From the NCBI GenBank assembly GCA_041401985.1, contig JAWKTE010000017.1, positions 23,573 through 87,572 of the forward strand: a stretch of 64,000 nt of DNA, given 5' to 3'. The notes under the pieces were generated by a model that was not told the origin of the DNA, made no database searches, and was given only the letters and a program-made list of their open reading frames with translations. This document shows, one piece after another, positions 41,335 through 50,764 of this stretch. Numbering within the stretch: the stretch's first letter is position 1; every line of letters begins with the position of its first letter. This stretch comes from JACKHA01 sp041401985. GTDB lineage: Bacteria > Planctomycetota > Phycisphaerae > Phycisphaerales > UBA1924. A program made the position numbers and the translations under genes.

Positions 41335-42267
41335 TTACCCCACCCTCAGCATGGCCGCGAACTCGCGGGCCCGCTGGGCGATGTCGTCGGCGGAGATCTC
41401 GACCAGGCGTTCGAGGCTGAACTTCTCGATGTTGAACGACGCGGCGATGGTGCCGGCGACCAGGCCCTCGCGGACGGACTCGAACGAGGCGAGTTCGCGC
41501 TTGGGGTCCTGGGCGTGGAGTTGCGCGAGGCGTCCCATGAGCCCGCCGGCGAAGGTGTCGCCCGCGCCGGTGGGGTCGACGACGCGCTCGGTGGGGTAGG
41601 CGGGCAGGGCGGCGATGCCGTCGCGGTGGATGAGCAGGCAGCCGTGCTCGCCCTTCTTGATGACGACGAAGCGCGGGCCGAGGTCGAGCATGTGGCGTCC
41701 GGCGGCGACGGTGTTGCGGTGCCCTGTGAGCAGTTCGGCCTCGTCGTAGTTCAGCACCAGCCCGTCGACGCGTTTGAGCAGGGCGAGCAGATCGTCCTTG
41801 GCGATGTTGATCCAGAGGTCCATCGTGTCGGCGACGACCAGACGGCGCTTGGTGGTCGAATCGAGCACGAGGGCCTGGCGTCCCGGGTGGGCGTTGGCCA
41901 GGAAGACCAGGGCCGAGTCGCGGTAGGCCTCGGGGATGGGGGGCGGGGCCTCTTCGAGCACGTTGAGTTCGGTGAAGAGGCTCTCGCGGTGGTCCATGTT
42001 GTCGAGGTACTTCCCGCCCCAGCGGAAGGTCTTGGAGCCCTTGCGGACCTCGAGGCCCGCCAGGTCGATGGCCTCGAACTGCTTGAGGACGGCGCGGAAC
42101 TCGTCGGGGAAGTCCTCGCCGACGGCCGCGACGAGGCGGACGGGGGTGAAGAAGGAGGCGGCGGCGGCGAAGTAGGTGCAGGAGCCGCCCAGGATGTTCT
42201 CGCGGTGCTGGCCGCCGGGGGTGTGGACGGTGTCGATGCCGATGGTGCCGAAAACGAGCAGGGACAT
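41335..42267 (-). CDS. PfkB/ribokinase-family sugar kinase
   Basis: 310 residues from ATG 42267 (MSLLVFGTIGIDTVHTPGG), with GGGAG upstream. N-terminal PfkB features include GGSCTYFAAAASFFTPVRLV and GEDFPDE; the C-terminal signature DPTGAGDTFAGGLMGRLA holds the anion hole and catalytic Asp (about 231-242). YDEAELLTGH is the segment seen in ribokinase/adenosine-kinase-like members. It phosphorylates a sugar or nucleoside with ATP; the substrate cannot be read from sequence. It stands alone. Confidence 0.9.
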   Translation of the reverse strand: MSLLVFGTIGIDTVHTPGGQHRENILGGSCTYFAAAASFFTPVRLVAAVGEDFPDEFRAVLKQFEAIDLAGLEVRKGSKTFRWGGKYLDNMDHRESLFTELNVLEEAPPPIPEAYRDSALVFLANAHPGRQALVLDSTTKRRLVVADTMDLWINIAKDDLLALLKRVDGLVLNYDEAELLTGHRNTVAAGRHMLDLGPRFVVIKKGEHGCLLIHRDGIAALPAYPTERVVDPTGAGDTFAGGLMGRLAQLHAQDPKRELASFESVREGLVAGTIAASFNIEKFSLERLVEISADDIAQRAREFAAMLRVG

Positions 42268-42666
42268 GCAAGGGCTCCCGTTTGGGGCTGAGGGTGAGGC
42301 TTGTGAGGCGCCGAGACGTGACAGGCCAAGTGCCGGACGCGGAGGGGTATGACGTGGCCGCGGGGCCGGGTTGGGACTTTACGGGGGTGCGTGGGGTGAG
42401 TCGCGTTCGGGAACCGGTGCGGTTCGGGCCCGGGCCTGGGAACGGGGAGGCGGGCGGAGTTGGCGTGAGATGGTGCGATGTTTGCGGCGGAATAGGGGCC
42501 TTGTGCCGACGATTGGGTCGTGTCGGGGGTGGGTTCGGTTACAGTGGCGTGATGGAGCAAACCGCGTCGGTTTGGCGGACGAACCGGTAGAAGGGCGTGC
42601 GGGGCGGATTGTCGGCGTCGCCTCGGCACCGGGGTCGGAACGGCGCGTCGGGCTTGGGTACTTCGG
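42268..42666. other. Upstream region of the DUF4175-like operon
   Basis: 399 bp. It contains a TACAGT hexamer (42540-42545) followed after 6 nt by a 12-codon open frame (42552-42590), described separately. The rest is GC-rich without a credible gene or repeat. Confidence 0.4.
42552..42590 (+). other. Possible leaderless 12-codon leader ORF (MEQTASVWRTNR)
   Basis: ATG 42552 lies 6 nt after a TACAGT hexamer, the same geometry as the leaderless genes here, and opens a 12-codon frame ending at TAG 42590, 76 bp before the long coiled-coil gene. It may be a leader peptide controlling the operon or simply mark its transcription start. The evidence is geometry only. Confidence 0.25.
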
Positions 42667-45600
42667 ATGGGTTTGGCGGCCCGCTGGTCACGGCGGGCCG
42701 CGGCACGGAGGGCACGCGTGGAACGGACGCGTCAGGACGACGGAGCGGGCGATGTGGGGCCGATCGCGCGATCGCTGCGCCGGTTGCGCCGGCTGGCCCG
42801 GACGCTGCTGGCGGCGGACGCGGTGGCATTGGTGCTGATCGCGGTGGCCGCTTCGGCGGTGGCGGTGGGGCTGTTCGACTATGTCTTCGTGACGCCGATG
42901 GGGCTGCGCCTGGCGGTGTGGGTGGGCGGGATCGTCGCGGCCGGGCTGGCGCTGTGGCGGCTGCTCCGTCCGGCGGCCTTGTTCAGGCCGAGTTTGCCGG
43001 ATCTGGCACTGCGTGTGGAGCGGACGCCCGAGGGCGAGCGGCGCGGGCTGCGGGGCGTGCTGGCGTCCGGGCTGGAGTTCTCGCGGGGCCTGCCGCGCGA
43101 GGTTGAAGGGGACGCGACGAGCGCGGCCCTGGCGCGGCACGTGGTGCGCGAGGCGGCGTCGAGGTTCAGCCCGTCGCTGGTGTTTGGGGTGTTGCGGCCG
43201 CGTCGTCCGGTCGCGCGGATCGGGACACTGGCGGGTGTGGCGGTGGTTCTTGGCGTGATGTGGCTCGTGACGCCCGCGCTGATGGGGATCGGGGCGGCTC
43301 GGGTGCTGACACCTTGGTCCGGGGCGATGTGGCCGACGCGAACGGCGCTGGCCGATGCGACCGAATCGCGGGTGCACGACATCGGCCGCCCGCTCGTGCT
43401 CGATGCGGACCTGACGCGGACCGATCGCGGTCGGGGCCAGACGCGGGTGTGGGCGAGTTACCGCCTGCGCGTGCCGGGCGAGGGCGGGACGATCGTCGGC
43501 GCGACGCGGCGCGTGGCGATGATGTGGCAGGCGGGGGATGAGCACGAGCGGGCGGATGCGGGCGGGCGCGACGGGCCAGACGGTCGCGGGCCCGAGCGGT
43601 ACTCGTGGCTGCACACGGACCTGGCGGCCGAGGCGGCGGCGGTTGTGGGAGCAGCGGAGGGCGGCGAGCCGGCGGGTCGCGTCGGGTCGCGCTCCCAGGC
43701 CGTCGAGTTCGAAGTCGAGTACTGGTTCGAGACCGCGGATGCGGCGACCGCGCCGGCGCGGGTGCTGGTGGTCGAGCCGCCGATGGTCGAGTCGGCGTCG
43801 CTGCGGGTCGAGCCGCCGGCGTATGTAGACCTGCGGGTCGCGGGCGATCTGGCGTATGTCGCCGGAACGGTCGATCTCGGCTCGGGCACGGACGAGCGGG
43901 CCAAGGTGGGGCCGATCCTGGAGGGCTCGCGCGTCGAGATGGCCCTCACGTTCAACAAGGCGTTGGACGAGCGGCTGGCGACGGCCGAGGGCGTGCTGGC
44001 GGGGTTCGGCGCGCCGCTGGCGGCGTTTGATCCGGTCGTGGAGATCGACGGGCGGACGGTGCGGATCTCGGCGGTGCTGTCGGTGATCGAGAGCGAGTCC
44101 GTTGCGATGGGCGGTGGTGAGGGTGTCGAGCCGGCATTGGGTGCCGACCCGGGGCCCGCGCTCGGTGGAGCCACGGGCCGCGCCGCGGCCGCGACGACCG
44201 CGACGATCGAGATCCCGGTCCGCATCGCCGACCGGCACGGCCTGCGGAGCGAGCGCGAGTCGATGTTCCGCCTCGTCGTCGGGGCCGACCAGGCACCAAC
44301 CGCCAGTGTGACCGAGCCGGCAACCGATGAATCGGTGCTCGCGACGGCGGTCGTGCCGGTCACGGGCGAGGGGATCGACGACGCGGGTGTCGCGTCGATT
44401 GCGCTGGAGCGTCAGCGGGCCACGACGCCGGCGGGGTCCGAGGGGGCGTCGCCCGAGGCGGTCGGGGCGGCCCAGGTGTTCGCCGAGTCGAATCGCCTCG
44501 ACCCGCACCTGCGTCGGCGCACGGTCGATGCGATGCTGGACCTGTCGACGCTGGGCGTGCGCGTCGGCGATGAGGTGTGGATCACGGCCCGGGCCACCGA
44601 CACCTACGCGCTGGGCGATCGGCGCCACGAGCCGGCCCGGTCCGCGCCGCGGCGGCTGCGGATCATCAGCCAGACCGACCTGATCGACCAGATCCGCCAG
44701 GATCTGGCGGGCGTGCGCGAGGCCGCGATCCGGCTCGATGAGGCCCAGGCGCGACTGATCGCCTCGGTCTCGGCGAGCAACGCGACGACGGAGACCGCCC
44801 GGGCCCAGGCGGGCGTGAGCGCCTCGATCGAGGACCAGCAGCGGTACGTCGATCGCCTGAGCGAGCGGATCGAGCGGAACCGGCTGGATGACGAGCCGCT
44901 GAGCCTGCTGGTGCAGGACGTGGCGTCGACGCTCGACGGGGCCGCGACGTCGAGCACGTCGGCGACGGCGCGCCTGGACCAGGCGATGCGGGAGCGCGAG
45001 GCGCGGGCGGGGGGCACACAATCGCGCCAGGGCCGTTCGCAGCAACCGTTGACCGGCCAGAGCGGGCAACGCGGCGAGCAGCAATCCGGCGAGAACGGGC
45101 AGCCCAACGAGCGGCCACCGGGTGACCGTTCCGGCGGCGAGCAATCCGGCGGGGAGCAAACGGGTCAACAACAGCGCGGCGGTGAGAACCAAAGCCAGGG
45201 TGGCCAGGAGCCGGGCGAACGCATCCAGACCGGCTCCGACCAGGCGCGCTCGTCCACCGCCCCTGATGGAGAGTCTGGCGATCAAGGCGGCGAGCCGGGC
45301 GCGGAAGCGCGCGAGGACGCCAACTCCAACGCCGACGCGAATGCCAACGACGCCCCCGACAACGCCCCCATCGACGAGCAAGCCGCCCAGGCCATCCAGC
45401 AGGACCAACGCGAGGTCCGCGACGAACTCCAGCGACTCGCGGCCCTGCTCGACAGCGGCACCGACGGCTGGCTCGTGCGCCGCGAGATCGAGCGCCTGAT
45501 CGAGGAGCAGCAGGACCTGATGCGCGAGACGCGCGAGGCCGGCGCGAGCACCGCGGGGCGCGACGTGTCGTCGCTCTCGCCCCAGGAGCGGACCGAACTC

Positions 45601-46950
45601 GAGCGCATCGCCCAGCGCCAGCAGGAACTGGCCGAGTCGGTGCAGGACGCGATCGACGAGTTGTCGCAGCGGGCCCGCGACATGCAAGAGGTCGACGCCG
45701 CCCAGGCCGCCGGCATGCGGGCCGCGGCCCAGACGGGGCGTGAGCGTCAGGCCAGCGAGAGCCTGCAGCAGGCGTCCGAGCAGATCTCGCAGAACAACAC
45801 GAACAGCGCGGGCCAGCAGCAGCAGGAGGCCCTGGACGCGCTCTCCGACATGCTCGAGGACCTCGACGAGGGCCAGCGCAACCGCGACGAGGCGCTCCAG
45901 CGCGTCCTGGCCAGCATCGTCGAATCGATCGACGCCCTGATCGCGGACCAGGAGCAGGCGATCGGCGACCTGGCCGCGGCCCGGTCGGCGAGCGCCCGTG
46001 GCGTCGCGGACGCCGGTGCCGGCCTCGACCGCGGCATGATCTCCATCCACGCCAACACGCTCGGCGTGATGGACGAGATCCGCACCGGCTACCCCGAACT
46101 CGGCGGCGTCTCGCGGATCCTGGGCTCCGCGGCGTCGGCCCAGACCGACGCGATCTCGGCCCTGCGATCCTCGCCCATCGCGTTCGAGCCCGCGAGCGAG
46201 GGCGAGTCGATGAGCCTCTCGCGCCTGCGCGAGGCACGGGCCGAGGCCAAGCGACTCGAAGAAGAGGCCGCGCGGCGTGAGAACGCCCGCATCCGGCGCG
46301 AACTGCGCCAGGCGTACCGCCAGGCGCTCGAGCAGCAGGTGGCGATCCGCGGCGACGTCGAGCCGTACGTCCCGCTCGAACTCTCGCGCCGCCAGCGTGC
46401 CGAGGTGCGGACGCTGGGCGAGCGCCAGGAGACGCTGCGGGTCGGGCTCGACACGATCCTGCGGGAGACGAAGGAACTGGCCGACGCGTCGGTGTTCCGC
46501 CTGGCCCACGCGCGGATGGATCGGTTGCTGCTCGACGCGTCCGAGGCGCTGCGGGGCGGGCGTGCCGAGCGAGGCGTGGTGTCGCGTCAGCAGGGCACCA
46601 TCGAGATCCTCCAGTCCATCGTCCAGGCCCTCGACGACTCGCAGAACGAGCAGGACCCATTCGACAGCGCCCAGAGCGGCGGGGGCGGCGGCGGCGGCGG
46701 GGGAGGCGGCCAGGAGCAGCCGGTCATCATCCCGGTGCACGAACTCAGGATTCTCCGGGGCATGCAGGAGCAGGTGTTGGGCCTGACGCGCGAACTCGAC
46801 TCGGCGGCGGGCGCGGCCCATCCGAACGACGTCGCCGAACTGGCCGCGCTCCAGCAATCGCTGGCCGAGGAAGCGTCGTCGCTCGTGGAGCGGATGCAGC
46901 GGGAGCAGGGCGGCGCGCCGGGGATGCCGCCGGGAGGGACGCAGGAATGA
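42667..46950 (+). CDS. DUF4175-like membrane-anchored coiled-coil protein
   Basis: 1427 residues. Transmembrane helices lie near 47-100 (two) and 185-205 (one). A large extracytoplasmic part with Ig-like segments follows (VRIADRHGLRSERESMFRLV, then VPVTGEGIDDAGVASIALER). From about 670 it is long coiled coil (IRQDLAGVREAAIRLDEAQA), broken by a Gln/Gly/Ser-rich low-complexity region (about 780-890) and a Gly run near 1340. The architecture matches the planctomycete counterpart of the TIGR02302/DUF4175 family, which is often found near MoxR-DUF58-BatA genes; those are not within this window. It is the first of at least three coupled genes (ATGA overlap with the next). The function is unknown, plausibly envelope organisation. 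Confidence 0.85.
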   Translation: MGLAARWSRRAAARRARVERTRQDDGAGDVGPIARSLRRLRRLARTLLAADAVALVLIAVAASAVAVGLFDYVFVTPMGLRLAVWVGGIVAAGLALWRLLRPAALFRPSLPDLALRVERTPEGERRGLRGVLASGLEFSRGLPREVEGDATSAALARHVVREAASRFSPSLVFGVLRPRRPVARIGTLAGVAVVLGVMWLVTPALMGIGAARVLTPWSGAMWPTRTALADATESRVHDIGRPLVLDADLTRTDRGRGQTRVWASYRLRVPGEGGTIVGATRRVAMMWQAGDEHERADAGGRDGPDGRGPERYSWLHTDLAAEAAAVVGAAEGGEPAGRVGSRSQAVEFEVEYWFETADAATAPARVLVVEPPMVESASLRVEPPAYVDLRVAGDLAYVAGTVDLGSGTDERAKVGPILEGSRVEMALTFNKALDERLATAEGVLAGFGAPLAAFDPVVEIDGRTVRISAVLSVIESESVAMGGGEGVEPALGADPGPALGGATGRAAAATTATIEIPVRIADRHGLRSERESMFRLVVGADQAPTASVTEPATDESVLATAVVPVTGEGIDDAGVASIALERQRATTPAGSEGASPEAVGAAQVFAESNRLDPHLRRRTVDAMLDLSTLGVRVGDEVWITARATDTYALGDRRHEPARSAPRRLRIISQTDLIDQIRQDLAGVREAAIRLDEAQARLIASVSASNATTETARAQAGVSASIEDQQRYVDRLSERIERNRLDDEPLSLLVQDVASTLDGAATSSTSATARLDQAMREREARAGGTQSRQGRSQQPLTGQSGQRGEQQSGENGQPNERPPGDRSGGEQSGGEQTGQQQRGGENQSQGGQEPGERIQTGSDQARSSTAPDGESGDQGGEPGAEAREDANSNADANANDAPDNAPIDEQAAQAIQQDQREVRDELQRLAALLDSGTDGWLVRREIERLIEEQQDLMRETREAGASTAGRDVSSLSPQERTELERIAQRQQELAESVQDAIDELSQRARDMQEVDAAQAAGMRAAAQTGRERQASESLQQASEQISQNNTNSAGQQQQEALDALSDMLEDLDEGQRNRDEALQRVLASIVESIDALIADQEQAIGDLAAARSASARGVADAGAGLDRGMISIHANTLGVMDEIRTGYPELGGVSRILGSAASAQTDAISALRSSPIAFEPASEGESMSLSRLREARAEAKRLEEEAARRENARIRRELRQAYRQALEQQVAIRGDVEPYVPLELSRRQRAEVRTLGERQETLRVGLDTILRETKELADASVFRLAHARMDRLLLDASEALRGGRAERGVVSRQQGTIEILQSIVQALDDSQNEQDPFDSAQSGGGGGGGGGGGQEQPVIIPVHELRILRGMQEQVLGLTRELDSAAGAAHPNDVAELAALQQSLAEEASSLVERMQREQGGAPGMPPGGTQE

Positions 46951-47723
46951 TGGCCGTCGTTCTGATCGCGGCGATGGGTCTGATGCAGCCGAGCGGCGGA
47001 GCGTCGCCGCCTGCGGCGGGGGCTTCGGGCGCGTCGCCACCGGCTTCGCCAACGGATTCGTCGGCGTCGCCGCCGGTCGAGCGACGTGCGCTCCCGTCGC
47101 TCGATGAACTGCTCGGGCTGGAATCGCCCGCGGGACAGCGGCCCGTCGGCGAAGGCGATGGGGGCGGCGACGGCGCGGCCATCCTGCCCGATGCGCTCGA
47201 TCCCGAACGCGAGGCCCTCGATCGCCTGCTCTCGCGTGAGGAGATGGGCCAGGCCCTCGACCAGGCCGTCAGGCTCATGGGCGACACGGCCACCCGCCTC
47301 AACGACGCCCGCGACGTGGGACTGGTCACCCAGCGCCTGCAGGAGGACATCCTGGCCCGCCTCGACGCGGTCATCACCTCGGCCGAGCAGCAGCAGAGCA
47401 GCAGTTCGTCGTCGTCCTCGTCGAGTTCGCAGCAGCAGCAACAGCAGCAACAGCAGCAGGCCAACCAGCCGGGCCAGCAGAACCAGAACGATCCTTCGGG
47501 CCAGTCCGATCCGTCGAGCGGCGAGAACTCGACCGAGGTCCGCCCGCCGGGCTCGCGCGAGGGCCCGCTGGCCCCGCCGGTCGGGCCGGACGGCGGCGTG
47601 TGGGGGCGTCTGCCGCCGCGAGTGCGCGACTCGCTGGTGCAGGGCTCGAGCGACGTGTTCTCCAGCGTCTACCGGCGTCTGACGGAGTTGTACTACCAGC
47701 GGCTCGCGGAGGAGGGGAGATGA
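46947..47723 (+). CDS. Secreted low-complexity protein, second gene of the DUF4175-like operon
   Basis: 258 residues, starting in the stop codon of the previous gene (ATGA). A short signal-like N-terminus (MMAVVLIAAMGLMQPSGGAS) leads into an Ala/Ser/Pro region, a helical core (LDRLLSREEMGQALDQAVRL, then RLQEDILARLDAVITSAEQQ), poly-Ser and poly-Gln runs (about 148-172), and a C-terminal domain ending LPPRVRDSLVQGSSDVFSSV and YRRLTELYYQRLAEEGR. The C-terminal PxxRxxLxQGxxDxFS-YR pattern looks conserved in kind. It likely partners the coiled-coil protein upstream. The function is unknown. Confidence 0.8.
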   Translation: MMAVVLIAAMGLMQPSGGASPPAAGASGASPPASPTDSSASPPVERRALPSLDELLGLESPAGQRPVGEGDGGGDGAAILPDALDPEREALDRLLSREEMGQALDQAVRLMGDTATRLNDARDVGLVTQRLQEDILARLDAVITSAEQQQSSSSSSSSSSSQQQQQQQQQQANQPGQQNQNDPSGQSDPSSGENSTEVRPPGSREGPLAPPVGPDGGVWGRLPPRVRDSLVQGSSDVFSSVYRRLTELYYQRLAEEGR

Positions 47724-48919
47724 ACGCCGAAGCGACGAAGCGACGGAGCGACGCAGCGACGGAGTGTGAAGCGACGAAGCGACGCAGCGACGCAGCGACG
47801 AAGGGGCGAAAGGGCTTGGCTTCCTCACCCATGGCTCGCCTCCTTCCGGCCCTCTGTGTCTCTGTGTCTCTGTGTTCAATCCCTGTCTCTCTCGCGAACA
47901 GCCAGCCGGACGCCCCGGCGCCCGCGCGCCCCCAGCCCGGCGCCGAGAACGCCGCCCTCGAAGGCGAGATCACGCCCGAACTCGACCGCGCCGTCACCGC
48001 AGGCCTGGCGTACCTCGCCAGCCAGCAGGAGCCCGACGGCGGGTGGGGCGGCGGTTCGTACGGCAAGAACGTCGCGGTCACCGCGCTGGCCTGCCTGGCC
48101 TTCATGGCCGACGGCAACCTGCCGGATCGAGGCCCGTACGCCGAGAACGTCGCGCTGGGCCTGGACTACATCCTGAACAACACCAGCCCGAACGGGCTGA
48201 TCGCCGCCGACGCCGCCAACGGCCCGATGTACGGGCACGGGTTCGCGACCCTCTTTCTGGGCGAGGTCTACGGCATGACCGCCGGCGGGGCCGACACGCG
48301 CCTCTCGGCCCGGACGTATGAAGCGCTCGCCAAAGCCGTCCGCCTGATCGAGCAGTCGCAGAACCAGGAGGGCGGCTGGCGCTACAACCCCGTGCCCTTC
48401 GACGCGGACACGTCCGTGACGATCTGCCAGATCATGGCCCTGCGCTCGGCCCGCAACGCCGGGCTGGACGTGCCCAAGGCGACGATCGATCGCGCGGTCG
48501 AGTACGTGCGTTCGTGCCAGAACCCCGATGGCGGGTTCAGGTACCAGCGCGACAACGGGACCAGCGCGTGGCCGCGCTCGGCCGCGGGCGTCGCGTCGCT
48601 GTTCTACGCGGGCATCTATGAGGACGAGGGCGTCGATCGTGGGATGGCGTACATCGACGGGCAGTCGCCGTTCCCCGGGGCGGGGCAGGGCCGCCCGAGC
48701 CACTTCTATTACGGGCATTACTACACGGTCCAGGCGATGTACCTGGCCGGCGGCGAACACTGGGCGGCGTACTGGCCGCGCATCCGCGAGGAGTTGATCG
48801 CGACCCAGGGCCCGGACGGGTCGTGGGTCGATCCGAGCGTGGGCTCGGCGTATGGGACGGCGATGTCGCTGATCATCCTGCAGATGCCCAAGCGGTATCT
48901 GCCGATCTTCCAGAAGTGA
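47720..48919 (+). CDS. Secreted squalene-cyclase/prenyltransferase-repeat protein with repeat-derived N-terminus
   Basis: 399 residues from ATG 47720, which overlaps the previous stop (ATGA) and has GGAGGGGAG immediately upstream; ATG 47831 gives 362 residues but lacks a Shine-Dalgarno. The body is an (alpha/alpha)6-type repeat (AGLAYLASQQEPDGGWGGGS, QNQEGGWRYNPVPFDADTSV, QNPDGGFRYQ, TQGPDGSWVDPS) as in terpene cyclases and TED-like proteins, but no DXDD or DDXXD catalytic motif is evident. Codons 4-35 are the octamer repeat GNAGCGAC (EATKRRSDAATECEATKRRS), and the signal-peptide core ALCVSVSLCSIPVSLA is encoded by a CTCTGTGN octamer tract. The role is unknown; it is conserved in this operon context in planctomycetes. 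Confidence 0.85.
   Translation: MNAEATKRRSDAATECEATKRRSDAATKGRKGLASSPMARLLPALCVSVSLCSIPVSLANSQPDAPAPARPQPGAENAALEGEITPELDRAVTAGLAYLASQQEPDGGWGGGSYGKNVAVTALACLAFMADGNLPDRGPYAENVALGLDYILNNTSPNGLIAADAANGPMYGHGFATLFLGEVYGMTAGGADTRLSARTYEALAKAVRLIEQSQNQEGGWRYNPVPFDADTSVTICQIMALRSARNAGLDVPKATIDRAVEYVRSCQNPDGGFRYQRDNGTSAWPRSAAGVASLFYAGIYEDEGVDRGMAYIDGQSPFPGAGQGRPSHFYYGHYYTVQAMYLAGGEHWAAYWPRIREELIATQGPDGSWVDPSVGSAYGTAMSLIILQMPKRYLPIFQK
47729..47883. repeat. Octamer repeats inside the 5' end of a gene
   Basis: 47729-47804 is a tandem of GNAGCGAC-type 8-bp units; 47850-47883 is a CTCTGTGN tract ending GTTCAATCCC. Both are in frame with the squalene-cyclase-like gene and are translated if it starts at 47720. 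Confidence 0.85.
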
Positions 48920-48956
48920 GGGGGCGGCCGGGAGCGTTCGGTGGATCGTTCCGATC

Positions 48957-48994
48957 GAACGCGGAGGGAGCGGAGGGGTGCGGAGAGCGCGGAG
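48957..48994. repeat. GCGGAGNG-type repeat tract
   Basis: Units of 8-9 bp built on GCGGAG sit between the squalene-cyclase-like gene and the next gene. The reverse complement (CTCCGCGN...GTTC) parallels the CTCCGTGN tract at 55566 and the CTCTGTGN tracts. Confidence 0.65.
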
Positions 48995-49020
48995 TTGGAC
49001 TGGGTGTGGGAGGCGATGCG

Positions 49021-50313
49021 TTGCGTGATGTGATTGGAATCGGCGGTGTTCGAGGCGTGGGCGCGTGTGTGGCGGTCGGCGTGCTTGTCGGAGCGTCGCT
49101 CGCGCAGCCCGATGCCGCGACGCCCTACATCGCGCGCCACCTCTACGACCACGCCCTCAACGCCGAGCCGGTCCTCCTGCACCGCATCGACGGCTCGATG
49201 ATGACCTACACCGACGCGCGTGGCCTGCTCCGGCGCGCCCCCACCTCGGAGTTCCTCGCGGTCCTGCCGGCGCCATCGCAGATCGAGCCGGCCAATCCCG
49301 ACGGCGACACGCGCGACGGCGTCGTCACGCTCGTGGATGGGCAGCGGTACACGGGGCGGGCGCTCGCGACGATCGATGCCGACGAGCCGCCGCTGGTCTG
49401 GCACGCGCCGTTCGGCACGATCCGCCTCGCACTGGAGCACGTCGTCAGCGTCGTGCGCACGGGGGCCGAAGCCCCGCCGGCCTCGGGCGAGGGCGAGGAT
49501 CGCGTGGGCCTGGCCAATGGCGACACCCTGTCCGGGTTTCTGCTCGAGATCGGCGAGCGCGTCGCGATCGAGACCACCGCCGGCGAGGTGGACGTGCCTC
49601 TCGACGCCGTCGCCTGGGCGTGGATCGCCAACCAGCCCGTCGAGCCCCGCGGCGTGATGGTCTGGCTCGACGACGCCACCGTCGCACGCGTCGAGGTTCT
49701 GCCCCAGATCACACCCGATGCCCTCGAGACCCGCGTGCTCCTGCCGGGCGCCGAAGACGGCACGAGCGGGGCCATCGGCGTGCGCACGGAGGACGACTCG
49801 GCCTCCGTAAACGCCGGGCCGCGTCTGTCGATCCCGGTTGCCTCAATCCGAGCGCTCGTGTTCGACGCGTCGCGTCTCGTCGGGCTCGGCGATCTCGAAC
49901 TGACTCGGGTCTGGTCCGATCGCCCTTGGCCGCCCGCGGTCGGCCTCTCGAACGCCGACGCCAACCCCCTCGGCGCGCCGGACATCACGCTCCCCGCGCC
50001 GCTGTCGGCCTCGTGGACGCTCCCGCCCCGGGCCGAGCGGATCGCGTTCGAGGCGAGCCTGCCGGCGAGGTCGCGCCTGTGGGGCGACGCGGTGCTCGTG
50101 CTCACGGTCGAGCAGGACGAGGGCGTCCAGGAACTGGGGCGATTCCATCTCGGTGCCGACACGCCGACGACGCCCGTCAACGCGCCCATCCCGCTGCCGC
50201 GAGATCCCCGGCGCGACCGGCGCCTTCGCGTTGACCTGCTCGCCGGTCCGTCGGGCCCGGCCCAGGACGCCGTCGTGCTTCGGTACCCGCTCGTGCTGCT
50301 GGCACCCGAATAG
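49021..50313 (+). CDS. Secreted protein of unknown function
   Basis: 430 residues if it starts at TTG 49021, which has GGGAGG 7 nt upstream; GTG 49006 is the main alternative. A signal peptide is clear (VGACVAVGVLVGASLAQ). The mature protein is beta-rich and contains two similar segments, each a 'G..Y.GRAL...D..L.W.....G......V..V' type unit (VDGQRYTGRALATIDADEPP and GLANGDTLSGFLLEIGERVA), followed by a C-terminal jelly-roll-like domain (LSASWTLPPRAERIAFEASL, then GRFHLGA and VLRYPLVLLAPE) reminiscent of carbohydrate-binding sandwiches. It closes the DUF4175-like gene group; the 100-bp gap holds repeat DNA. The function is unknown. Confidence 0.75.
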   Translation: MRDVIGIGGVRGVGACVAVGVLVGASLAQPDAATPYIARHLYDHALNAEPVLLHRIDGSMMTYTDARGLLRRAPTSEFLAVLPAPSQIEPANPDGDTRDGVVTLVDGQRYTGRALATIDADEPPLVWHAPFGTIRLALEHVVSVVRTGAEAPPASGEGEDRVGLANGDTLSGFLLEIGERVAIETTAGEVDVPLDAVAWAWIANQPVEPRGVMVWLDDATVARVEVLPQITPDALETRVLLPGAEDGTSGAIGVRTEDDSASVNAGPRLSIPVASIRALVFDASRLVGLGDLELTRVWSDRPWPPAVGLSNADANPLGAPDITLPAPLSASWTLPPRAERIAFEASLPARSRLWGDAVLVLTVEQDEGVQELGRFHLGADTPTTPVNAPIPLPRDPRRDRRLRVDLLAGPSGPAQDAVVLRYPLVLLAPE

Positions 50314-50764
50314 GGCCGCCGAGGAGCGGCGATGTTCGTGGCAGACCTCCACCACGATCAAGGGGGCCTCCCGCACAGCCCTTCCTGATCTCGGCTGAGG
50401 CGTCTGCCGTCGCCGTCGCGCACTGCCGATATGACAGCCGAGCCGGGCTATCCCGTCTGCCCGAGCCCGGCGGGTGTGTCACAATCTGCGCGGACGAGTC
50501 CCCAAACACGCGTCGGCGGGCCTGCTCCCCGCTTTCGGGAAGTTGGGCGCAAGTCCGACGGATTGGCACGCCCGTCGCAGCCGATACAGGCGTGATGGCG
50601 ACGCCTCGGAGCATCCTTTGTACGGGATGATCCGAACCTTCGCCTAGGATGTGCGGAAGAACCACGCACGGCCACTGGTTCGTGCGTGGAGACGCCGCGG
50701 AGCGTCGACCAGCGGGCGGCACGCGCGCAAACGCGGGCCGCCACAAGAGTTGGAGGGAAGCCGA
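50314..50764. other. Upstream region of clpC
   Basis: 451 bp with no credible gene. TAGGAT (50645-50650) is the best -10-like hexamer and TTGTAC (50618-50623) the best -35, but their spacing (21 bp) is too long, so the promoter is unresolved. I could not recognise a CIRCE element or a CtsR box. Confidence 0.35.

Noticed and set aside
42688..47052. 1454-codon antisense frame opposite the DUF4175-like gene
   Set aside because: It mirrors codon bias of the real gene, is dominated by Arg/Leu/Gly repeats, and has no start signal or domain.
50618..50650. clpC promoter TTGTAC / TAGGAT
   Set aside because: A spacing of 21 bp is too long for a sigma-70 promoter; kept only as a note.
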